Below the pieces are notes generated by a model, which was not told the origin of the DNA, ran no database searches, and saw only the letters and a list, made by a program, of their open reading frames with translations. Shown here one piece after another: positions 6,525 through 12,314 of a stretch of DNA of 14,822 nucleotides. Origin of the DNA: Flavobacteriales bacterium. GTDB taxonomy: Bacteria; Bacteroidota; Bacteroidia; Flavobacteriales_D; SKUL01. Every line of letters starts with the position of its first letter. The first letter of the stretch is position 1. A program made the translations under genes and the position numbers. The stretch is taken from NCBI GenBank assembly GCA_007129985.1, contig SKUL01000357.1:1-14822 (forward strand), in the 5' to 3' direction.

Positions 6525-8783
6525 ATGCTTAGAAAACTACTTATACTCGTTGCAGCCTTCCTCCTGCTGTTGTTGGGTAGCGTGGTGTTGTTTATTGTGG
6601 GCGTAAACACGGGTGTATTTGGCGATTTGCCCAACAAAGAAGCCCTGGGGAGTATCAGACACGAAACGGCCTCGCTGGTTTACTCGGAGGACGGCCGGCT
6701 TATCGGAAAGTTCTTCGCGCAAAACCGAACCAATATCGAGTTCAATGATTTTCCCCCTCACCTGATTCACGCCCTTATTGCCACCGAAGACGCGCGCTAT
6801 TTTGAACACAAGGGAGTAGATTACCGCAGCCTCATGCGTGTTTTCTTCAAATCGCTGCTGATGCGCAACGAACGCGCCGGAGGAGGAAGCACCCTCAGCC
6901 AGCAACTGGCCAAGAACCTGTACGGCCGAAAGTATCACGGTCCCCTGAGTCTTCCCGTGAACAAAGTAAAAGAAGCCATTCTCGCCGGTCGTATTGAGGA
7001 TATTTACAGCAAGGAAGAAGTCATCACGCTCTACCTCAATACAGTTCCTTTTGGGGAAAATGTATTCGGCGTTGAAGCTGCATCCATTCGCTTCTTTAAT
7101 TGCAACACGAAAGATTTGAGCATTGAGCAATCGGCTGTTTTGGTGGGAATGCTGAAAGCCAACACCCTGTACAACCCGCGACTTTATCCCGAAAATGCGC
7201 TTCGCCGACGAAATGTTGTTCTCGGGCAGATGGAAAAGTATCAATACCTGGCAGCCCATGTCACCGATTCATTGACTCAACTCCCCCTGGGGCTCAATTA
7301 CGCGGATATCAGTCGCGAAGGACCGGCCAACTATTTTCTCGTTCGCGTGAAGCAGGAAGTGCAAAGCATTTTGAAAAACCTGGCATCTCAAAGCGGCAAA
7401 TCCTACGACCTCGAAAAAGACGGGTTGACTATTACGACTACGCTCAACCATCAAATGCAACAACACGCCCTTGATGCCTTCCGCAGGCATTTGGGTAAAA
7501 TGCAGCCCCTGCTCAGCAAACACTACGAAGGAAAGCGAAGGGAATCTCTTACGCGCAGGGCATTGCTTCGCATGAGTCAGGCCGGTCTGGATGCCCGCGA
7601 AGACCTTCGCAAACAGCGGGAACTTTTTAGCTGGGAAGGGCATTACAACGATTCGGTAAGCGCTCTCGACAGCATTTTGCACGAGCTTACGCTGCTGCAC
7701 GCCGGATTGGTGGCCATGCATCCGCAAACCGGTGCCATTAAAACGTGGGTGGGTGGCATTGATTTCCGAACGCAGCCCTACGACCAGGTAACGGCCAGGC
7801 GTCAGCTAGCTTCGGCGTTTAAGCCCATATTATTTTCAGCAGGGCTTGAATCGGGCCTCACCCCCTGCTCCTGGCTTGCTAACGACACCATGGTTTTTGA
7901 AGATTACAACAACTGGTCACCGCGAAACTATGACCACAGTTCCGGTGGCCGATACTCCATGAGCGGTGCTCTGGCGAAATCGGCCAATTTGCCGGCGGTT
8001 TCACTTTTACTTGAATTGGAACGCGAAAATCTCGAAGCTTTGTGGTCTCAAATGGGATTTGCGGCAGAATTACCCGAAGGTCCTTCTGTTGCCCTTGGCA
8101 GCGGCTCAGGCAGCGCGCTTGAGCTCTGCGTGGCATACGCGGCCATTGCCAACGGCGGATACCGCGTAACACCTACCAGCATTGAGCAAATCACCACTTC
8201 GGATGGTGAAGTTCTGTACCAGCGAGCGGAGCAGCCCGAAAAAACTGTGGTGCTCTCTGCACAAAGCGCGTTGCTGATGCAGTGGATGATGCAAAAAGTA
8301 GTACGCAGCGGAACGGCCTCTTCATTGCGTTCCACCTACGGCATTGACGAACCCGTTGCGGCCAAAACCGGCACATCGCAGGATTACGCCGATGCGTGGT
8401 TCGGAGCGTTCACCCCTCAACTAGTGGTGGTTTCGCGCGTGGGAGCCTCGTTGCCCGAAGTGCATTTCAGCAGCGGCCATTACGGTTCAGGAAGCACATT
8501 GGCGCTGCCGTTGGTGGGAATCATGCTGCGTGAAATACAACAAAACGCCGATTTGAAACACATGGCCTTCGCTCCTTTTCCTCAATTGCCTCCGGCCCTT
8601 GAAGAAATTCTCGACTGCCCTGATTACGAGGAGCCCTCAGAAACATCTCCCTTTAAAACACTGTTTCGTTCAAAACAAACAAATGAGAAGCGCGAGCAGC
8701 GTAAAACTGAAAGGCAGGAGCGCCAGTCTGAAAAGAAAAAAGACGGGCTTTTGCAAAGGCTCTTTAACAAGAAAAAACGGTGA
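6525..8783 (+). CDS. bifunctional class A penicillin-binding protein (PBP1A-like)
   Basis: It builds peptidoglycan: a GT51 glycosyltransferase polymerises lipid II and a transpeptidase cross-links the strands in the periplasm. The 752-residue protein has an N-terminal membrane anchor (about residues 4-31). GT51 motifs are ATEDARYFEHKGVD (catalytic Glu88) and GGGSTLSQQLAKNLYGRK (119-136). The transpeptidase has SAFK (Ser430, the acylated serine; Lys433), SAN (486-488) and KTGT (614-617), all intact. The tail after about 705 is highly charged (KREQRKTERQERQSEKKK). The start at 6525 gives MLRKLLILVAAF with only three residues before the anchor. Its length is typical for Bacteroidota class A PBPs. 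It has no operon partners; both flanks are repeat-rich gaps. Which PBP1 subclass it belongs to cannot be settled by eye. Confidence 0.95.
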   Translation: MLRKLLILVAAFLLLLLGSVVLFIVGVNTGVFGDLPNKEALGSIRHETASLVYSEDGRLIGKFFAQNRTNIEFNDFPPHLIHALIATEDARYFEHKGVDYRSLMRVFFKSLLMRNERAGGGSTLSQQLAKNLYGRKYHGPLSLPVNKVKEAILAGRIEDIYSKEEVITLYLNTVPFGENVFGVEAASIRFFNCNTKDLSIEQSAVLVGMLKANTLYNPRLYPENALRRRNVVLGQMEKYQYLAAHVTDSLTQLPLGLNYADISREGPANYFLVRVKQEVQSILKNLASQSGKSYDLEKDGLTITTTLNHQMQQHALDAFRRHLGKMQPLLSKHYEGKRRESLTRRALLRMSQAGLDAREDLRKQRELFSWEGHYNDSVSALDSILHELTLLHAGLVAMHPQTGAIKTWVGGIDFRTQPYDQVTARRQLASAFKPILFSAGLESGLTPCSWLANDTMVFEDYNNWSPRNYDHSSGGRYSMSGALAKSANLPAVSLLLELERENLEALWSQMGFAAELPEGPSVALGSGSGSALELCVAYAAIANGGYRVTPTSIEQITTSDGEVLYQRAEQPEKTVVLSAQSALLMQWMMQKVVRSGTASSLRSTYGIDEPVAAKTGTSQDYADAWFGAFTPQLVVVSRVGASLPEVHFSSGHYGSGSTLALPLVGIMLREIQQNADLKHMAFAPFPQLPPALEEILDCPDYEEPSETSPFKTLFRSKQTNEKREQRKTERQERQSEKKKDGLLQRLFNKKKR

Positions 8784-8858
8784 GCAGTTTGTGATTCAGG
8801 CATCGTTGAATTTACAACCTTACTCCGTCAAAAGCGTGCTTTGCGAGAAAATAAGACA

Positions 8859-8988
8859 GAGACTCTTCGCTTAACGCTCAGAGTGACACCCACAGCACAT
8901 TAGCATCCAAAAAGCCTGGAATGCTTGCAATACGCGCCGGTTGAACCACGATGTCACTCTGAACGAAGTGAAGAGTCTGGAGATATCA
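8859..8988. repeat. dispersed repeat R1, copy B (MITE/BIME-like)
   Basis: Second copy of the element at 5849-5988, in the same orientation. The left arm here is fuller (GAGACTCTTCGCTTAACG, then CTCAGAGTGACACC) and pairs better with the right arm (GATGTCACTCTGAACG, then AAGTGAAGAGTCT). The right 48 bases match copy A with one mismatch. Similarity to copy A also extends some 35 bases to the left (GTGCTTT, GAGAA). A 14-base direct repeat GCTTTGCGAGAAAA flanks this copy at 8838-8851 and 9029-9042. Confidence 0.82.
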
Positions 8989-9118
8989 ATGGCAATCGCA
9001 GTTGGCGTTCGTACTTTTGGCTGTGTACGCTTTGCGAGAAAAAGGCTACCTTGACATCGTTTCATTGAAATGACAATTGGATGCAATGGTTTTCAAAAAG
9101 TTCAAAAACAGAATGGCA

Positions 9119-9132
9119 CAAGCGGACGCTTG
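9119..9132. repeat. hairpin CAAGCG-GA-CGCTTG
   Basis: A perfect 6-bp inverted repeat just before R2 copy 2, at the position equivalent to the 6186-6201 hairpin near copy 1. Confidence 0.6.
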
Positions 9133-9144
9133 CGCCAGACGGGG

Positions 9145-9225
9145 CTCAACAATTAAAGAAAAAATGATGTTCGGCGTAGCGTCCCGCTACGTCGTATTTG
9201 ACGAGGCCTCCCGGCCTCTGTAAAA
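9145..9225. repeat. dispersed repeat R2, copy 2 (81 bp)
   Basis: Gap-free match to 6230-6310 with 10 mismatches. It holds two perfect hairpins: CGTAGCG-TCC-CGCTACG (9175-9191) and GAGGCC-TCCC-GGCCTC (9203-9218). It is 49 bases beyond the 3' end of ytxJ and could stabilise or end its transcript, though there is no T-run. Confidence 0.85.
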
Positions 9226-9274
9226 CTTCTCCGAGTGGAATAATCCCCCGGCCGTCTAACTAAAACGGAGCTTC

Positions 9275-9658
9275 TTACTCCAACCCCATCTCCAAAATCT
9301 CATGGTGCGAGGCATGCATCGAGCAACTGCCGTTTTCGATAACCAACACCTGGGGTGATTGGTGCGTTACGTTAAAGCGTTCTGCAACAGCGTTTGATAC
9401 ATCGCGGTAACGCAACAAGTCAATGAGATAAAGGTCCGTGCGATCATCGGGAGAAAAACCTTCTTCAAACTGACGCAGCACTCTAATGCTGATGCCGCAA
9501 CGCGTACTGTGCTTAAACAGCATCACACGCCGGGTGGCCGATAACGCAATGATGTCTTCCAGTTGCGAAAGGTCCGTGAACTGATTCCACGCCAGGCCCT
9601 GCTCCTGTTCTTGCGAAGAACCTGCAAAAAAGCGATTGAGAAAATTCAAAAATGCCAT
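9275..9658 (-). CDS. ytxJ: YtxJ-like monothiol bacilliredoxin-type protein
   Basis: YtxJ proteins are small cytoplasmic thioredoxin-fold proteins found in organisms that make bacillithiol, and are thought to remove bacillithiol from mixed disulfides. The 127-residue product has the family pattern: 'WNQFTDLSQLEDII', 'VMLFKHSTRCGISIRVLRQFE' with the single active-site Cys54, 'LYLIDLLRYRDVSNAVAERFNV', then 'HQSPQVLVIENG' with the cis-Pro102 typical of thioredoxin folds, and 'ASHHEI' near the end. The active site is monothiol (TRCGIS). The start at 9658 (MAFLNFL) is preceded by a TACCTTTG box seven bases upstream. Neighbouring rhlE is co-oriented but 100 bases away and probably independent. The function is inferred from the family; no bacillithiol synthesis genes lie in this window. 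Confidence 0.87.
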   Translation of the reverse strand: MAFLNFLNRFFAGSSQEQEQGLAWNQFTDLSQLEDIIALSATRRVMLFKHSTRCGISIRVLRQFEEGFSPDDRTDLYLIDLLRYRDVSNAVAERFNVTHQSPQVLVIENGSCSMHASHHEILEMGLE

Positions 9659-9665
9659 TGTGCTA

Positions 9666-9673
9666 CAAAGGTA
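9666..9673 (-). promoter_or_regulatory. putative -7 promoter box for ytxJ
   Basis: On the - strand TACCTTTG matches TAnnTTTG and ends seven bases before the ATG at 9658, predicting a start of transcription at or very close to the start codon. There is no obvious -33 TTTG. Confidence 0.42.
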
Positions 9674-9758
9674 GTGGATTTGATGCCTGTGCTAACAAGC
9701 GTTGGGAGTGAAAAGTTTTTTGAGAGTGTGTTGCAATTCTAAATCAAACGTTAACCGC

Positions 9759-11063
9759 TCAACGCCGCCTACTCCCCTTTTTCCTGCCTGGTTTTCTGCG
9801 CCCGGAGCCCGATGGCTTCCGCTTTTTCTCGTGAAAAGCACCGCGGTATTCGGGGTCTTCCTTCTGTTTGCGTAAATCGAGCGTGCGGGCAATTTCCTGC
9901 TCTTCGTCGGGCAAATAGGGTTGCAAAACCACGGTTTCGGGAAGGGTCAATTCGGCGATTTCCTTTTTGATGGCCTTTTCGATGCGCTTTAAAAAGTGAA
10001 GCTCCACATCGTTCACAAAACTCAGCGCAATTCCCTCATGGGAAGCGCGTCCGGTTCGTCCCACCCGGTGAATAAAATGCTCGGGGTCAGATCCCAATTC
10101 AAAATTAATTACGTGCGACACCTCGCTCACATCAATACCCCGCGAGGCCACATCGGTTGCCACCAAAATCCGCAACGCTCCCCCGCGAAAAGCCTCAAAG
10201 GCACTGATTCTGCTTTGCTGACCCTTGTTGGCATGAAGAATCTTTATGATTTCGCCATATCTCCGCTGCAAGTACCTGCCCAGGTTTTCCGCCGTGGTGC
10301 GCGAGCGGGTAAAAATCAGTACGCGTTGAAACCTTTCCTCGTCGGCCAGCAACTGCTCCAGCAGCATGAGCTTGGTTTTGAAGTTGGGCACCCGGTAATA
10401 AAAGAGCGCAATGGTCTCGGTGGTTTTCCCGGAAGTGGAAATGCGAATCTCGGTAGGAAACTCCAGAAACTCCGCGCTCAACTCTTCCACGCGTTTCGAG
10501 AAGGTTGCCGAAAAAAGCAGGTTCTGCCTCTTCCGCGGAATCACCTCAAGAATAGAGCGCAATTGAGGCATAAAACCCATGTCCATCAGGCGGTCGGCTT
10601 CATCCAACACCAGGGTGTGTACTTTTTTCACCCCGATGGCGCCTTCAAGGTAGAGGTCCATAAACCTCCCGGGCGTGGCAATCACAAGGTCCACTCCCGC
10701 TTCAATCTGCTTGCGCTGCTCGGTTTTACCTTTTCCGCCATATACCGTAGCAATGCGCAAGTCGGTGTATTTGGCCAGTTCGCGCGCCATATCATCCACC
10801 TGAATAGCCAGCTCTCGGGTGGGAACAAAAATCAGCATGCGCGGAGCATCGCCCTGTGCATAATTGAGTTTACGCAGCAAGGGCAGCAGATACGCGGCGG
10901 TTTTTCCGGTTCCGGTCTGGGCCACGCCAATCACATCCTGCCCCGAAAAAATTACGGGAATGGCCTTGCGCTGAATCGGTGTGGGTTCGGTATAGCCCAT
11001 TTCATCCACGGCCTGCAGAAACTGGCGCGTAAGGGGCAAATCCGTAAACAGGGTATAAGACAT
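9759..11063 (-). CDS. rhlE: DEAD-box RNA helicase, RhlE type
   Basis: ATP-dependent RNA helicases of this type unwind short RNA duplexes during ribosome assembly, RNA decay or cold adaptation. All family motifs are present in the 434-residue protein: Q motif GYTEPTPIQ (23-31), motif I AQTGTGKT (48-55), Ia PTRELAIQ (80-87), TPGR (129-132), II DEAD (153-156), III SAT (184-186), V ATDVASRGID (301-310) and VI HRVGRTGR (331-338). The C-terminus ends in a short, very basic tail (HEKKRKPSGSGRRKPGRKKG), a common RNA-binding extension. The start at 11063 (MSYTLFTDL) puts the F-and-Q motif region at the normal distance from the N-terminus. It is divergent from the acyltransferase gene with 90 bases between starts. 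RhlE is the closest subgroup by eye; other DEAD-box paralogues cannot be excluded. Confidence 0.94.
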   Translation of the reverse strand: MSYTLFTDLPLTRQFLQAVDEMGYTEPTPIQRKAIPVIFSGQDVIGVAQTGTGKTAAYLLPLLRKLNYAQGDAPRMLIFVPTRELAIQVDDMARELAKYTDLRIATVYGGKGKTEQRKQIEAGVDLVIATPGRFMDLYLEGAIGVKKVHTLVLDEADRLMDMGFMPQLRSILEVIPRKRQNLLFSATFSKRVEELSAEFLEFPTEIRISTSGKTTETIALFYYRVPNFKTKLMLLEQLLADEERFQRVLIFTRSRTTAENLGRYLQRRYGEIIKILHANKGQQSRISAFEAFRGGALRILVATDVASRGIDVSEVSHVINFELGSDPEHFIHRVGRTGRASHEGIALSFVNDVELHFLKRIEKAIKKEIAELTLPETVVLQPYLPDEEQEIARTLDLRKQKEDPEYRGAFHEKKRKPSGSGRRKPGRKKGSRRR

Positions 11064-11153
11064 GGTTTTCGCTTGGCGGTAAAGGTCGTTGAAAAGTTCA
11101 GCGGGTTCAAATTATATTTCTTTTTTTTGTCGGTAACTCCACTGCACGAAACC
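11064..11153. promoter_or_regulatory. divergent promoter region between rhlE and the acyltransferase gene
   Basis: Ninety bases separate the two start codons. An AT-rich core at about 11107-11130 includes TATATTTC (11113-11120, + strand), one base off TAnnTTTG. On the opposite strand TATAATTTG overlaps the same core with a one-base spacing change. The two promoters probably overlap, but neither box is a perfect match. Confidence 0.35.
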
Positions 11154-12314
11154 ATGCAAGCACAGGATTTGGATTTTAGCGATATCCGCCCCTTTCACGA
11201 CGACGAAGTTCCGGCGGCTATTGAGCGCGTGCTGCAAAACAAGAGTTTTGAGAAGCTGGTGGAGTTTGTGTATCCCGAAACGCCGCGCGAGCAGATTTAT
11301 CGCATGATGCGTGCCTGCCGCAATGTGTTCGACTTTCAGAAAAACATTTCCAGAACGGCGGTTAAAGCGGTGTTGAAACGCTCTTCGGAAGGATTGAGCT
11401 ACAGCGGTTTCGAAAATATTGACCCCAACAGCGGGCATCTGTTTATCAGCAATCATCGCGACATTATTCTTGATTCTGCTATTCTCAATATCAGCCTGAT
11501 AGATGAAGGAATTCCGAGTACGGAGACGGCCATCGGCAGCAACCTGCTCTCGTTTGCCTTGGCAGAGGATTTGAGCAAACTCAACAAGAACTTTATCGTA
11601 AAGCGAAACGTTCCGCAGAAGGAGATGTACAACAATTCGCACAAACTTTCGGCGTACATCCACAGCCGCATTGCCGAAAACACATCCGTTTGGCTCGCTC
11701 AGCGCGAAGGTCGCAGCAAGGACGGCATTGACCGCACCCAGCCCGGGTTGCTCAAAATGCTCACCATTGGTTTTGAGGGCGCCTATGCAGATTGCTTTCA
11801 CTCGCTGCGCCTATTGCCCATGACCATTTCCTACGAATTTGACCCCTGCGATTTTCTGAAAGCGCGCGAATTGAAAACGGTGCGCAACGAAGGAAGCTAC
11901 ACCAAGGGCAAAAACGAGGATTTGCAAAGTATGATAACCGGTGTACTAGGCCGCAAGGGACACATTCATTTGCAGGTAGGTGCCGCATTCGACGATGCCA
12001 TAGAGACCCTGAGGGAGGAGCGCAACAAAAACGAAAAAATCAGGATGCTGGCCGAAATCATTGACCGCCAGATTAACCGCGGTTACAAGCTTTGGCCCAA
12101 CAACTACGTAGCACATGACATGCTGCACGCTTCAGATACCAACCGCGATTGCTACACATCTGAAGACCGTGAGCGTTTTGAAGCTTACATCCAGCACCAA
12201 CTCTCACAACTTGAACAACCCGACGATACCGACCGCGAAATTCTGCTCGGCATCTATGCCAACGCCGTTGATAGGGTTCGCGAAAGCCTTGGTTCGAGCA
12301 CTACGAGCTTTTAG
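11154..12314 (+). CDS. PlsB/PlsC-like glycerolipid acyltransferase
   Basis: Acyltransferases of this superfamily move fatty acyl groups onto glycerol-3-phosphate or lysophosphatidate in phospholipid synthesis at the inner membrane. The 386-residue product carries the acceptor-site motif 'LFISNHRDIILDSA' (His101) and the glycerophosphate-binding 'AQREGRSKDG' (183-191, with Glu185-Gly186), followed by the family's hydrophobic core. The block has His-X5-Asp (101 to 107) rather than the usual His-X4-Asp, with an extra Asp at 103; I read this as a lineage variant. There is no clear transmembrane helix. The same frame stays open upstream to 9996, but that part is antisense to rhlE; translation from 11154 (MQAQDLDFSDIRPFH) fits the divergent spacing. 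The stop overlaps that of the convergent M1 gene. The exact acyl acceptor is not known. Confidence 0.86.
   Translation: MQAQDLDFSDIRPFHDDEVPAAIERVLQNKSFEKLVEFVYPETPREQIYRMMRACRNVFDFQKNISRTAVKAVLKRSSEGLSYSGFENIDPNSGHLFISNHRDIILDSAILNISLIDEGIPSTETAIGSNLLSFALAEDLSKLNKNFIVKRNVPQKEMYNNSHKLSAYIHSRIAENTSVWLAQREGRSKDGIDRTQPGLLKMLTIGFEGAYADCFHSLRLLPMTISYEFDPCDFLKARELKTVRNEGSYTKGKNEDLQSMITGVLGRKGHIHLQVGAAFDDAIETLREERNKNEKIRMLAEIIDRQINRGYKLWPNNYVAHDMLHASDTNRDCYTSEDRERFEAYIQHQLSQLEQPDDTDREILLGIYANAVDRVRESLGSSTTSF
12311..12314. other. overlapping stop codons of convergent genes
   Basis: The bases TTAG hold both stops: TAG for the + strand acyltransferase (12312-12314) and TAA on the - strand for the M1 peptidase (12313-12311). 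There is therefore no room for a terminator between the genes, and their transcripts must overlap at the 3' ends. Confidence 0.95.

Larger units (their letters stand above)
8784..9274. other. repeat-rich gap between the PBP gene and ytxJ
   Basis: This 491-base stretch holds no credible gene. It carries repeat R1 copy B, a hairpin, and repeat R2 copy 2, and it resembles the gap before the PBP gene in content and order. The remaining part (about 9043-9118) shows no structure I can name. No terminator for the PBP gene or ytxJ was recognised unless the R2 hairpins serve. Confidence 0.6.

Noticed and set aside
8871..9086. - strand frame of 71 codons over repeat R1 copy B ending in CHSER
   Set aside because: It is built from repeat sequence and has no start context, promoter or homology that I recognise.
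5700..9274. Possibility that the repeat clusters form a CRISPR array
   Set aside because: There are only two copies of each repeat about 3 kb apart, with no regular spacers and no cas genes.
9996..11153. A 386-codon open frame on the + strand, antisense to rhlE and in frame with the acyltransferase gene
   Set aside because: Its translation has no recognisable domain and is rich in His, Arg, Gln and Gly as expected from the antisense of a GC-rich coding sequence. rhlE on the other strand has all helicase motifs. The acyltransferase start at 11154 fits the family.
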